This document shows, in pieces, positions 25,654-34,431 of a stretch of DNA of 64,000 nt. Under the pieces are notes generated by a model, which saw nothing but the letters and a program-made list of their open reading frames with translations, did no database searches and had not been told where the DNA came from. How positions within the stretch are numbered: the first letter of the stretch is position 1; the number at the start of each line of letters is the position of its first letter. Origin of the DNA: G965250275 sp965250275 (GTDB lineage Bacteria; Pseudomonadota; Alphaproteobacteria; Rhodobacterales; Rhodobacteraceae); contig OZ252297.1 in assembly GCA_965250275.1 (NCBI GenBank), positions 1,240,001 through 1,304,000 of the forward strand, read 5' to 3'. The position numbers were made by a program, and so were the translations under genes.

Positions 25654-26586
25654 CTAGGTTTTGGATTGGCGTTCCCATGGGGGAGACCTTCCAATCTCGG
25701 CGATCAGGAAATCCATGAACACCCGGACCTTGGGCGATAGCACGTTGGACTTGGGATAAATCAGCCACAGCACGTTTTCCTCGGCACCTTCGTAGGTCGG
25801 CAGAACGCGCTTGAGTTGGCCCGAGGCCAGTTCTTCCTGAACACTCCAAACGGCGTTGAGCGATATGCCCGCACCGGCCAGCGTGGCGCGCTTCTGGCTC
25901 AGCCCGTCGTCCATGATCAGCTGGCACTCTGACGAGCTGGGGTCGAACACTGCAGTCTCACCACTTTCAGACTTCAGAGGGCGCGGGCGCAGATGTTGAA
26001 ACGCGATGAGTTTGTGGTTCTTCAGGTCGTCAGGTGTCTCGGGGTCGTCCGTTGCGTCAAGGTAAGACGCGGCGGCGCAAAGAATGCGCTTGTCATTGGC
26101 GAGCTTGCGCCCCTTCAGGCTGGTGTCGAGCAGTGGTGCGTTTCGCAGAGCAAGATCATAGCTGCCCTCGATCAGATCGAACTGCACATCCGACAGGCGC
26201 AAGTCCAGCGTCAGGTCCGGATGCTGTTCCAGAAACCTAGGCAGTATCGGCGCGATGTAGAGCTGCGCGAACGTGCTGGGCGCCGCAAATCGCAATGTGC
26301 CGCTGACCTTGGCTGATCCCTTGCCCAGTGCTGCCAGAGCCGCGTCTTCCTGTGCGACGATCTCGCGTGCAAAAGGCAGGAAGTCCGCACCTTCGACGGA
26401 CAGGGCCACTTTCCGCGTCGTGCGGTGCAAGAGCTCCGCACCCAGCCCGCGCTCAAGCTTGGCCAGCTTTGCGCTCGAAACCGCGGGGGCCATGCCGAGT
26501 TGTCGCCCGGCGGCACTGATGTTCAGCAACTCTGCGGCCAAGATGAAGAGGCGTAAGCCATCCGTATCAATGCTCATTATACGCAT
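25654..26586 (-). CDS. LysR family transcriptional regulator
   Basis: This 310-residue regulator has the N-terminal winged helix-turn-helix (residues 5-64, with LLNISAAGRQLGMAPAVSSAKLAKLE) and a periplasmic-binding-like effector domain after residue 90. It is divergent from the CmcJ/LLM/SDR operon across a 99-base gap, the usual position for a LysR activator of that operon. The gap is AT-rich with several short T-N11-A-like pairs, but no single box stands out. Confidence 0.9.
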   Translation of the reverse strand: MRIMSIDTDGLRLFILAAELLNISAAGRQLGMAPAVSSAKLAKLERGLGAELLHRTTRKVALSVEGADFLPFAREIVAQEDAALAALGKGSAKVSGTLRFAAPSTFAQLYIAPILPRFLEQHPDLTLDLRLSDVQFDLIEGSYDLALRNAPLLDTSLKGRKLANDKRILCAAASYLDATDDPETPDDLKNHKLIAFQHLRPRPLKSESGETAVFDPSSSECQLIMDDGLSQKRATLAGAGISLNAVWSVQEELASGQLKRVLPTYEGAEENVLWLIYPKSNVLSPKVRVFMDFLIAEIGRSPPWERQSKT

Positions 26587-26685
26587 TTTCCGAATTATGA
26601 ATACGAATGAACGCTGTTTATTCCGAAATAGCTATAAGCCATATCGGCGGGGCAAGGAAAGCGCAGATGATGTGAGGACGTCTCA

Positions 26686-27462
26686 ATGGCACGGACCGCG
26701 ACAGTCAACTACCACGTTCACAAAGACGAGCAGCAGGCGTTTGAGTTGGACGCCGGCGGGATCGTCGGCAAACTGATTTCGCCAGAACTGGCCCCAACGC
26801 AGGTCCCTTTGTCAGATATGCGCACATCGACCCGGGCGGTTTGCTTTGCGCAGGATGCCGTAGAGTTTGCCAAGGTTCCAAGCGCGGTAAAGGGCTTTTC
26901 CGGTCACGATTGGGAAGGGACCTATACGCAAGAGCTGGAGCGGCTCCTGACGGACAAACTGAATGCGCTCGAGGTGCTGGTTTTTGACCATACCGTGCGT
27001 GTGGACGATCCGGACGCTACGCGCAAACCGGCCCGGAATGTGCACAGCGACTACAGCAAAGACGGGGCGCAGCAACGCCTGATTGATCTGGTCGGCGCCG
27101 AAAGGGCCGAAGACTGGAGCAACGGGCACTACGCCTTCGTTAATGTCTGGCGGCCCATCGAGCACCCGATCAACAGCGCCCCACTGGGCTTTGTACGCCC
27201 CTCAAGTGTTGATCCGGACGACTGGGTTCTGCTTGACCTGATCTATCCCGACCGCAAGGGGCAGATCATGGGTCTGGTGGGGAACCCGAGACATGAATGG
27301 CTCTACCAGTCCAGAATGACAACCGACGAGGTGGCGTTCTTCAACATCTACGACAATCGGGGCCTGCCTTCGATCGCACACAGCGCGCTGGACATGATCG
27401 AGGACCCCGCAATCTCGAGCGTTCGCAAGAGCATCGAGAGCCGGACCCTGATAAGATACTGA
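26686..27462 (+). CDS. CmcJ/NvfI-family putative non-heme iron oxygenase
   Basis: This 258-residue protein resembles the CmcJ/AsaB/NvfI group found in natural-product pathways. The VHSDYS segment gives His120-x-Asp122, and a later His232 completes an apparent 2-His-1-carboxylate iron triad. NVWRPI, common in the family, is also present. Such enzymes use 2-oxoglutarate and oxygen in characterised cases, but many members have unknown reactions. It leads a three-gene operon with a flavin-dependent oxidoreductase and an SDR, under a divergent LysR regulator, which suggests oxidative breakdown or modification of one small molecule. Confidence 0.75.
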   Translation: MARTATVNYHVHKDEQQAFELDAGGIVGKLISPELAPTQVPLSDMRTSTRAVCFAQDAVEFAKVPSAVKGFSGHDWEGTYTQELERLLTDKLNALEVLVFDHTVRVDDPDATRKPARNVHSDYSKDGAQQRLIDLVGAERAEDWSNGHYAFVNVWRPIEHPINSAPLGFVRPSSVDPDDWVLLDLIYPDRKGQIMGLVGNPRHEWLYQSRMTTDEVAFFNIYDNRGLPSIAHSALDMIEDPAISSVRKSIESRTLIRY

Positions 27463-27475
27463 CAGAGGTTTTGCG

Positions 27476-28441
27476 ATGTTGGACAAGACAGAGATCAAGA
27501 CGTTCGACCGGATCAACACAGCCTTCAATCGCGTGTTTCAGCCCGACCGGCTGAGCGTCGGGCTTGTGCTGCCGCTCGAAGCCTATGCGGTCGGGGCTGT
27601 CCCGAGCCTGGAGAAACACCTGCAGGTCGCTCAGCTGGCTGATCAACTGGGCTTCTCCGCGCTGTGGCTGCGGGACGTACCTTTCAATGTGCCAAGTTTT
27701 GGCGATCCGGGGCAGGTCTTCGATCCCTTTGTGTACCTGGGGGCCCTTGCGACGGTGACGGATCGCATTGCGCTTGGCACCGCCAGCATCATCCTGCCAT
27801 TGCGCCACCCCGCGCATGTGGCCAAGGCGGCAGCGACCGCCGACGTTTTGTCGAATGGTCGGCTTTTGCTGGGCGTTGCGTCAGGAGACCGGCCGGAGGA
27901 GTATCCCGCAATGTCCCAAGAGTATGCCGATCGCGGCGCTCGGTTCCGGGAAAGCGTCGATTACATCCGAGCAGTGGGCGGGCCCTATCCGCAGCAGCAC
28001 AACTCCTTTGGCACGTTGCATGGCGGCATCGACCTGTTGCCCAAACCGGCAGGAATCAGGCTCCCGCTGTTGATTACCGGCAGCAGCCAGCAAGCGCCCG
28101 ACTGGATTGCGCAGAACGGGGACGGCTGGATGACCTATCCGCGTGACGCGGGTTCTCAAGGGCGCGTCATAGCGGACTACCGGGGCCGACTTTCAGCTCT
28201 CGGGCAACCGGACAAACCAGTGATGCAATCGCTTTATGTCGATCTTCTGGATGATGCCGACGCCCCAGCACGACCCATTCATCTGGGTTTTCAATCCGGC
28301 ACAGATGTCTTGCGCCGCTACTTGCAAGAGATCGAAGCGCTGGGCGTAAACCATGTCGCGCTCAATCTGCGTTTCAACCAAGCGCCTATTGACCTCACGC
28401 TCAGGCGACTGGCGGACGAACTGCTTCCCGATTTCTCCTAA
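27476..28441 (+). CDS. LLM-class flavin-dependent oxidoreductase
   Basis: This 321-residue luciferase-like (beta/alpha)8 monooxygenase belongs to the group with FNRVFQPDRLSVGLVLPLE near the N-terminus. ALWLRDVPFNVPSFGDPGQVFDP and LPLRHPAHVAKAAATADVLS follow. It uses reduced FMN and oxygen. Neither the reductase partner nor the substrate is evident. It begins 13 bases after the CmcJ-type gene with GAGG upstream. Confidence 0.85.
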   Translation: MLDKTEIKTFDRINTAFNRVFQPDRLSVGLVLPLEAYAVGAVPSLEKHLQVAQLADQLGFSALWLRDVPFNVPSFGDPGQVFDPFVYLGALATVTDRIALGTASIILPLRHPAHVAKAAATADVLSNGRLLLGVASGDRPEEYPAMSQEYADRGARFRESVDYIRAVGGPYPQQHNSFGTLHGGIDLLPKPAGIRLPLLITGSSQQAPDWIAQNGDGWMTYPRDAGSQGRVIADYRGRLSALGQPDKPVMQSLYVDLLDDADAPARPIHLGFQSGTDVLRRYLQEIEALGVNHVALNLRFNQAPIDLTLRRLADELLPDFS

Positions 28442-28454
28442 AGGACCAAAAAAC

Positions 28455-29234
28455 ATGACCAAGACCATTCTGATCACCGGTTCGACCGATGGCATCGGGC
28501 TCCTGACTGCAAAGAAGCTTGTCGCGCAAGGCCATCGCGTTTTGCTGCACGGGCGCAGCGCCAAGAAGCTGGACGCTGCCGCCGCGGAAATCGGTGGGGC
28601 GGTCGAATGCTACAGTGCGGATTTGTCCGATCTCTCGGCAGTCAAAGAGCTGGCTGCAGACGTTCGTGCCAATCACGACACCCTTGATGTGCTGATCAAC
28701 AATGCAGGCGTCCTGAAGGCCGTCGAACCTGTGCTCGAGAATGGCCTGGACGTCCGATTTGTCGTCAACACGTTCGCGCCGTATCTGCTGACGGAGCTCT
28801 TATTGCCGATCATTCCGCGTGATGGCCGGGTTGTGAACCTGTCCTCGGCGGCGCAGGCGCCGGTCAATTTGCAGGCCATGCAGGGCAAGATCCGCTTGGG
28901 TGAAATGGAGGCCTATGCGCAAAGCAAGCTTGCGATCACGATCTGGACGCGGGAATGGGCGAAATCCCTGCATGACGGGCCAACCCTGATCGCAGTGAAC
29001 CCAGGGTCGCTGCTGGCCTCCAAGATGGTCAAGGAGGGTTTTGGGGTTGCCGGAAAAGATATGAACATCGGCGCCGACATTCTGGTTGAAGCGGCGCTCG
29101 GTCCAAAGTTCGCGGACGCCTCCGGTGCTTACTTCGACAATGACAGCGGTGCGTTTGCAGAGCCGCACGCCGCTGCCTTTGATGCCGAACATGCCACTGA
29201 AGTGCTGCGAGTGATCAAAACGTATGCCCGCTGA
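28455..29234 (+). CDS. Short-chain dehydrogenase/reductase
   Basis: This 259-residue SDR starts at ATG 28455 with AAGGACC upstream. The cofactor loop is TGSTDGIG (residues 8-15), the strand 4 motif is NNAGVLK, and the active-site pair Y-A-Q-S-K is present. The extended LSSAAQAP and VNPGSLLASKMVKEGFG regions resemble retinol/WW-type SDRs, which often prefer NADP(H). It ends the LysR-controlled operon. Confidence 0.85.
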   Translation: MTKTILITGSTDGIGLLTAKKLVAQGHRVLLHGRSAKKLDAAAAEIGGAVECYSADLSDLSAVKELAADVRANHDTLDVLINNAGVLKAVEPVLENGLDVRFVVNTFAPYLLTELLLPIIPRDGRVVNLSSAAQAPVNLQAMQGKIRLGEMEAYAQSKLAITIWTREWAKSLHDGPTLIAVNPGSLLASKMVKEGFGVAGKDMNIGADILVEAALGPKFADASGAYFDNDSGAFAEPHAAAFDAEHATEVLRVIKTYAR

Positions 29235-29387
29235 CCGAGCCAGCGACGCCGCGTTGCTACGACTGATCTGACGCTTCCGCCGCTTTCACAAAAAGTTGAC
29301 GCCCAGCTGCCGTCGGGTGAGGTTTTCCCGACTTTTGCATGGGCCTAATCGCTCGCATATTTCGCCAAGTTTTTTCAGGTGAATTTG

Positions 29388-30578
29388 ATGCAGCTATTGA
29401 TCGACAACTGGCACATAGATGTGGCCGCACGAACCGCCAAGCGTGGTTCGCAAACAGAGCGGCTTTCGCCGCGGGCGATCCGGCTTTTGCAGGTTCTTGC
29501 CCAATCCGAGGGTGCCGTTGTTTCGCGCGCTACGCTTTTGGACAAGGTCTGGCAGAGCGTGACAGTCAGTGACGAGAGCCTGACGCAGGTCGTGTCAGAA
29601 CTGCGCAGGAAGCTGGGCAACCGCGACCTGATCGTGACGGTATCGCGCGGCGGCTACAGGTTGACTCGTCCAATTGCCCAAAGGGCACCAGAACTTCTCC
29701 AATCGGTGGCTTCGGATTACTCCGGTTTGGAGGCACGTGCTCTGTGCCTCGAAGCACGGGACGAATTGGTGCGCTGCGGACCCGGCGCCATTCAACTTGC
29801 CGAGGATTTGACAGCGCAGGCGTTGGATCTTTCGCCAAACAGCCCTGACGTTCGTACGGAACGCGCCATCGCTTTGACCAGATCGCATCTCTATTGGTCC
29901 GAGGGGCGGGATACGCTGACGCAAGCACTGCGTGACGCCGAGTTTGCGGTCGAGACGGAACCTTCGTCCGCTGCTGCACATTCCGCGTTCGGCTATGCCT
30001 GCAGCTCCGCCGGATATCTGGACGCAGCAGAGGCCGCGCACAAACGCGCGCTGGCTGCAGATCCGTACCGCGCCTCAACCTATCACCTTGCTGCCTGGTT
30101 TCTGATGTCGCGCCGTCAGTTGCGTCCGGCCATCAGGTTCTTTGAGCAGGTCGGTGATTTGGAGCCTTCGAACATAAAGGGATACCTGCATGCAGCGCAG
30201 CTTTCGTCCGTCACGGCGCCCGATCGCTGCAGACGCAATGCCGAACGCGCACTGGTGCGTGCGCGACAACGTCTGGATGCGGATACAACGGACATGCGGG
30301 CGCTTGTCGCTGTTGCGTGCTCCATGGCGCTGCTGGGAGAGAAGGCGGCCGCTTTCGCAACGATAGAGTCGATTGACACAACCGGCAGCGCGCAAGCCGT
30401 CTATGTTGCGTCTGCGCTGTCGACGATCGGTGAAACAGACCGGGCGATTCTGACGCTCGAAGAGTTGTTTGATCACGGCTGGCGCGATCTCGATTGGTTG
30501 TTTGTGGATCCGGCTTTCGTCTCGTTGTCCTCTGATTTCAGATTCACGCGGATGCGGGACAGCCTGGCGGCCGCCTGA
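29388..30578 (+). CDS. Winged-helix (OmpR/CadC-type) DNA-binding protein with TPR domain
   Basis: This 396-residue protein starts at ATG 29388 after AGGTGA. Residues 1-90 form an OmpR/PhoB-type winged helix (LSPRAIRLLQVLAQSEGAVVS, then GYRLTRPI). A helical repeat region (about 110-395) with TPR-like pairs such as ALDLSPNSPDVRTERAIAL and RALAADPYRASTYHLAAW fills the rest. Unlike CadC it lacks an obvious transmembrane helix, so it is probably cytoplasmic. It may control the peroxiredoxin and rhodanese genes just downstream, which is inferred from position only. Confidence 0.82.
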   Translation: MQLLIDNWHIDVAARTAKRGSQTERLSPRAIRLLQVLAQSEGAVVSRATLLDKVWQSVTVSDESLTQVVSELRRKLGNRDLIVTVSRGGYRLTRPIAQRAPELLQSVASDYSGLEARALCLEARDELVRCGPGAIQLAEDLTAQALDLSPNSPDVRTERAIALTRSHLYWSEGRDTLTQALRDAEFAVETEPSSAAAHSAFGYACSSAGYLDAAEAAHKRALAADPYRASTYHLAAWFLMSRRQLRPAIRFFEQVGDLEPSNIKGYLHAAQLSSVTAPDRCRRNAERALVRARQRLDADTTDMRALVAVACSMALLGEKAAAFATIESIDTTGSAQAVYVASALSTIGETDRAILTLEELFDHGWRDLDWLFVDPAFVSLSSDFRFTRMRDSLAAA

Positions 30579-30696
30579 GCGCGTTTCAGAATTCTTTCAG
30601 CTTTCCTTCAGGTGGCGCTACCGGCTCGCGCGTAGGTGGTGGGTACGCGCTCAATAATCCGGGCGCGCCCTGTTACGAGATGAAGGAAGAAAACAA

Positions 30697-31356
30697 ATGC
30701 CTCTGGCCATTAACACCGAAGCGCCGAACTTCCTGGCGCATTCGACCGAAGGAATGATTCATTTTCACAACTGGATTGGCGACAGCTGGTGCGTTCTGTT
30801 CTCGCACCCAAAGGATTTCACGCCGGTCTGCACAACTGAACTTGGTGCAATGGCGCGGATGAAGCCCGATTTCGACCGCCGCGGGGTGAAGATCATCGGC
30901 TTGTCGATCGATCCTGTAGAAGACCATGCGCGCTGGGCCGGGGACATCTCCTCGGCAACCGGATACGCCCCTAACTATCCGCTGATCGGGGACAGTGATC
31001 TGAGCATCGCCAAACTCTACGACATGCTGCCAGCGGACACGGGAACGTCCGCGGTCGCCCGGACTGCGATGGACAACGCGACCGCGCGGACGCTGTTTGT
31101 CATCGGGCCTGACAAGAAGATCAAACTGACAATCTCATACCCGATGACGACCGGGCGCGACTTCAACGAAATCCTGCGCGCGATTGACAGTCTGCAACTG
31201 ACAGCGCGGCAACAGCTGGCGACACCAGCCAACTGGAAGCAGGGCGAAGATGTTGTGATCGTTCCGTCCGTTTCCGATGACGAAGCGCGTCAGCGCTTTC
31301 CTGACGGCTGGAAGGCACCGGTGCCGTATCTGCGTCTGGTCGAGATGCCTTGGTGA
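30697..31356 (+). CDS. 1-Cys peroxiredoxin (Prx6 type)
   Basis: This 219-residue peroxidase has peroxidatic Cys45 in SHPKDFTPVCTTELG. The C-terminal dimerising domain typical of the Prx6 group (DNATARTLFVIGPDKKIKL and following) is present, and no second resolving Cys is evident in the usual 2-Cys position. It reduces hydrogen peroxide or organic peroxides. A rhodanese gene follows after 24 bases, perhaps to supply sulfane sulfur or thiol reduction. Confidence 0.9.
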   Translation: MPLAINTEAPNFLAHSTEGMIHFHNWIGDSWCVLFSHPKDFTPVCTTELGAMARMKPDFDRRGVKIIGLSIDPVEDHARWAGDISSATGYAPNYPLIGDSDLSIAKLYDMLPADTGTSAVARTAMDNATARTLFVIGPDKKIKLTISYPMTTGRDFNEILRAIDSLQLTARQQLATPANWKQGEDVVIVPSVSDDEARQRFPDGWKAPVPYLRLVEMPW

Positions 31357-31380
31357 CTTTTTGGAACTGGAGATAGACTC

Positions 31381-32271
31381 ATGAAAGCGAATTTGAACCG
31401 CAGGGCCTTCGGGACCTTGCTACTGGGCGCAACGGCCTTGTCGATCCCAAAAATTGGATTTGCGGAGCCGTCAGGGTTCGCCAACCCCAACCTGTTGGTC
31501 GAACCCAAAGACTTGGTCAACAGTGGTTCCTCCGCGGGGGTGGAGGATGTCGTGCTTGTCGATATCCGCCCGCGGAAGGACTACGACGCCGGCCATATCC
31601 CGGGGGCCCGGTATCTTGACCCAAGCGCCGTTGTCGCCCGCCAAAGCCCGGTCGACGGAACGCTGCAGAGTGTTGCGAACATCGAAGCTCTGCTGGGTGC
31701 CGTCGGTGTTTCGGCCAACCGCAGGATCGTCTTCTATGATGATCGCGGGGGGTTCCATGCCGCCCGGATGCTGTGGTTGATGGAGTACTTGGGGCACCGC
31801 AACGCGGCCCTGCTGAACGGAGGTTGGTCTGGCTGGGTCGAGGCTGGCGGCACGGCCACTGCTGAGGATGCGCAACGGGACAGAGCGACGTTTCAGGCGG
31901 CACTGAGCCCGCGGCGGCATGCAACGGCGGCGGATGTTCTGCGGCACCAGAGTGTGCCCGACGCTGTCCTGATCGATGTGCGTCCGCCGAAAATGTACGA
32001 TGAAGGGCACATTCCCTGGGCCGTGAACATCCCTTGGGCCAAGAACCTCGATGCCAACAAGCGGTTCCGAAGTGCTTCTGATCTGCTGGCACATTTTGAG
32101 GGTCATGGCGTGACACCCGAGAGCGATGTGATCATGCATTGCCAAAACGGCCTCGCCTCGGCACATAGCTATGTGGCGCTTAGGCTGCTGGGGTTCCCTC
32201 GCGTACGTGTCTATCATCGGTCCTGGGCGGAATGGGGCAACGATCCTTCGCTGCCAAAAAGCCTTTCATGA
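31381..32271 (+). CDS. Exported two-domain rhodanese-type sulfurtransferase
   Basis: This 296-residue protein has an N-terminal twin-arginine-like signal (NRRAFGTLLLGATALS). Two rhodanese domains follow. The first (about 35-165) lacks a catalytic Cys, and the second (about 185-290) has Cys254 in the active loop CQNGLAS. A non-TST-type loop sequence leaves the sulfur donor uncertain. Export to the periplasm fits sulfur oxidation or thiol repair there. It is probably co-transcribed with the peroxiredoxin gene. Confidence 0.85.
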   Translation: MKANLNRRAFGTLLLGATALSIPKIGFAEPSGFANPNLLVEPKDLVNSGSSAGVEDVVLVDIRPRKDYDAGHIPGARYLDPSAVVARQSPVDGTLQSVANIEALLGAVGVSANRRIVFYDDRGGFHAARMLWLMEYLGHRNAALLNGGWSGWVEAGGTATAEDAQRDRATFQAALSPRRHATAADVLRHQSVPDAVLIDVRPPKMYDEGHIPWAVNIPWAKNLDANKRFRSASDLLAHFEGHGVTPESDVIMHCQNGLASAHSYVALRLLGFPRVRVYHRSWAEWGNDPSLPKSLS

Positions 32272-32277
32272 CGGGCA

Positions 32278-32305
32278 GGGCGCGTCCGACGCTTCGGGCG
32301 CGCCC
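32278..32305. terminator. Strong GC hairpin after the rhodanese gene
   Basis: GGGCGCGTCCGA (32278-32289) pairs with TCGGGCGCGCCC (32294-32305), 12 bp with one G-T wobble around CGCT. It starts six bases after the rhodanese stop. There is no T-run, so it may end transcripts inefficiently or stabilise the 3' end. Confidence 0.6.
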
Positions 32306-32322
32306 GCAAAAACCAACTGGAC

Positions 32323-32438
32323 CCTTTTCGGTGCATCTCATAGAACCGAGCGAGACCCACAGTCCCGAAAAGGACCCTAATCATGATTCTGCCGTCGCAG
32401 GGCTGACTAGCCCCTGACCAACCGGAGCGAAGTGCTCC
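32323..32438 (+). promoter_or_regulatory. Structured leader upstream of the MATE gene
   Basis: Three nested or tandem inverted repeats lie in the 210-base gap before the exporter. CCTTTTCGG (32323-32331) is mirrored by CCGAAAAGG (32365-32373). CAGGGCT...AGCCCCTG lies at 32398-32416 with a GACT loop. GGAGC...GCTCC lies at 32424-32438 with a five-base loop. The pattern resembles a cis-regulatory RNA, but no known riboswitch class was recognised. Confidence 0.4.
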
Positions 32439-32480
32439 ATCACGCGACCTGAACGACGGGCGTTGGCCCGCCTTGGAATC

Positions 32481-33812
32481 ATGACAGACCAAACCCTGAT
32501 GTTGAAGGCGACTGCGCGCGCCGAGCTTGCCCCGTTGATCCGGTTGGCCGTCCCATTGATGGTGGGACTCGCCGCGGCCTTGTTGATCGGCGTGGTTGAT
32601 ACTGCAATGATCTCACCTCTGGGCACGGTGCCCCTGGCCGCAGCGGGTGTGACCACAGCTGTCTTGATCATACTGGTCTCTGCGCTTTGGGGCGTCGTGA
32701 CCGCGCTCTCTGTTCAGTTCAGCCAGGCCGAAGGCGCCCGGGACACAGCTCTCGTTGCCTTGGCCCTGCGTGGCGGGCTCTTGCTCTGCTTGCTGGGCGG
32801 CGGCAGCGCAACGCTGTTGATGGTTGCCCTGTACCCGCTGCTTGGCCCCTTGGGTCAGCCGCAAGAGGTCTTGGACATCCTTTTCCCATACTGGATGTCG
32901 ATGGCGGTTTGGATCATCCCGTTCACGCTGTTTTTCGGATTGAAGGCATTGTTCGACGCTGTCGGCCGACCCTGGACAGCCGTCGCTTTGTCCTACCTTG
33001 GGGTGCTGATCAATGTGCCGGCGAACTACGCTCTGATCCACATCCTCGACCTCGGGATATTCGGCGCCGGGCTGGCAAGCATTCTGTCCCAATGTGTTTC
33101 ACTCGCGGCAGGCCTCTATGTGCTGCTGCGCGCGCCCGGACTGGCGCCCTTTCGTCAAAAGGTGACCGTGGTGTGGAGCGATGTCTGGGCGCAGGCCAAG
33201 AACGCGCTTCCGCTGTGTCTGGGTTATGCAGGGGAGGGCGGGGCCTATGCTGTGGTGGGCCTGATGATGGGATGGTTGGGATCCGAAGCACTGGCCGCGC
33301 ATCAGATTGTCAACGCTCTTGCTGGGCTGGCTTACATGATACCGCTTGGGATGGCGGGCGCGGCGTCGATCCGCGTCGGCCTTGCGGTTGGCGCTGGGGA
33401 GCATGATCGGCTCAGGCCGATCCTCAAAGCCTGCTTTGTCTTGGTCGCGCTTTGGCAAGGCGCCGCAGCGATTGTGTTTATCGCCACGGGTCGAATGATG
33501 GCAGAGGCCATGTCTGAGGATCCGACGGTGATAAGTCTCTCCGTCACCCTGTTCTTCATCGTGGCATTGCTGCAGGTCGCGGACGGGGTTCAGGGCACGG
33601 CACTTGGCGCATTGCGGGGCATGTCCGATACGAACTTGCCAACTACGATCACTCTGGCGGCCTATTGGCCCCTGGCATTGCCAGCAAGCTATGCTTTGGG
33701 GTTCGTTTTTGGCTATGGCGCTATTGGCGTGTGGCTGGGGTACACGCTGGGTCTGGTTGTTGCAGCGATTGCACTTCCTTGGCGCTTTTGGGCGCTGACG
33801 CGAGAAACGTAA
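32481..33812 (+). CDS. MATE family efflux transporter
   Basis: This 443-residue protein has twelve hydrophobic helices in the MATE plan. The first helix (LIRLAVPLMVGLAAALLIGVVDTAM) and the mirrored seventh (NALPLCLGYAGEGGAYAVVGLMMG) begin the two halves. These antiporters expel cationic drugs or metabolites using sodium or proton gradients. The start at ATG 32481 is preferred over an in-frame TTG six codons earlier. A structured leader precedes it. Confidence 0.9.
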   Translation: MTDQTLMLKATARAELAPLIRLAVPLMVGLAAALLIGVVDTAMISPLGTVPLAAAGVTTAVLIILVSALWGVVTALSVQFSQAEGARDTALVALALRGGLLLCLLGGGSATLLMVALYPLLGPLGQPQEVLDILFPYWMSMAVWIIPFTLFFGLKALFDAVGRPWTAVALSYLGVLINVPANYALIHILDLGIFGAGLASILSQCVSLAAGLYVLLRAPGLAPFRQKVTVVWSDVWAQAKNALPLCLGYAGEGGAYAVVGLMMGWLGSEALAAHQIVNALAGLAYMIPLGMAGAASIRVGLAVGAGEHDRLRPILKACFVLVALWQGAAAIVFIATGRMMAEAMSEDPTVISLSVTLFFIVALLQVADGVQGTALGALRGMSDTNLPTTITLAAYWPLALPASYALGFVFGYGAIGVWLGYTLGLVVAAIALPWRFWALTRET

Positions 33813-33902
33813 CTGTGCTGGGCGATCAAACAAAGGATGGCCCGACCCCGGAACGGGTCCTGTGGTTCAGCGTGTCCGCATGGCTGCCCTTTAGAGCGAC
33901 GG

Positions 33903-34184
33903 TTAGGACCCGGAGTGAAGCTTGAAACTGATAGACTGCCGGTCGCGGGCCAAGGTTTGCATTTCGGCCCGGCTCAGCGTCAGGAGCGTTTCCTCGGGTG
34001 AAAGGCCTTTGGCGCGCGACTTGGCCCAGATGCGGCGCACCGAAGCAGGAGACCAGGGCAACGCTGCTTCCGAAAGCCATTGCCGCAAGGGGGCAGGGAG
34101 CCCGTCAAACGCAGCCATGTGATCCCCAGTGCGCCGTTTCCGGCGGAGGCTGCTTTGTCCGAGATTGCCGTTCATCCGAGTCAA
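33903..34184 (-). CDS. DUF6525 family small protein
   Basis: This 93-residue basic protein has no signal or membrane segment. Its core (FDGLPAPLRQWLSEAALPWSPASVRRIWAK) is the pattern of DUF6525, small proteins largely confined to Rhodobacterales with unknown function. An internal ATG four codons in is an equally good start. Its first codons overlap the stop of the adhC minigene by four bases, placing it last in the Zur-type operon. Confidence 0.7.
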   Translation of the reverse strand: MTRMNGNLGQSSLRRKRRTGDHMAAFDGLPAPLRQWLSEAALPWSPASVRRIWAKSRAKGLSPEETLLTLSRAEMQTLARDRQSISFKLHSGS

Positions 34185-34411
34185 TCCGGCACAATCTGAC
34201 CGGGCAATGAGTTCACTGTCATGGTCTGGTCGGGCTGAAAGTGGATGACCGAACGGATCGACTCACCTGAAAATGAGGATGCGCCGTTATTGCACAGGCT
34301 GGTCGTCACGATCCGCGCCAACACTTCACCTTCCTTTGGTCCTTCGAGATCGATCTCCTCGATTTCCAGCGGCTGATTGGGCGCCCAGGCGATTGCGGCA
34401 CGGGTTTTCAT
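34181..34411 (-). pseudogene. Internally deleted class III alcohol dehydrogenase minigene
   Basis: A 76-codon frame begins exactly like glutathione-dependent formaldehyde dehydrogenase (MKTRAAIAWAPNQPLEIEEI, then DLEGPKEGEVLARIVTTSLC). After a short junction (about residues 41-48) it jumps to a piece like that enzyme's extreme C-terminus (SGESIRSVIHF), followed by about 18 new residues. The usual enzyme is about 370 residues, so the catalytic and zinc-binding core is missing. The start has a perfect AGGAGG six bases upstream, and the frame remains open and coupled to the next gene. It is either a decaying remnant or a retained micro-protein. Confidence 0.7.
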
Positions 34412-34431
34412 AACGACCTCCTCGTAGTCTT

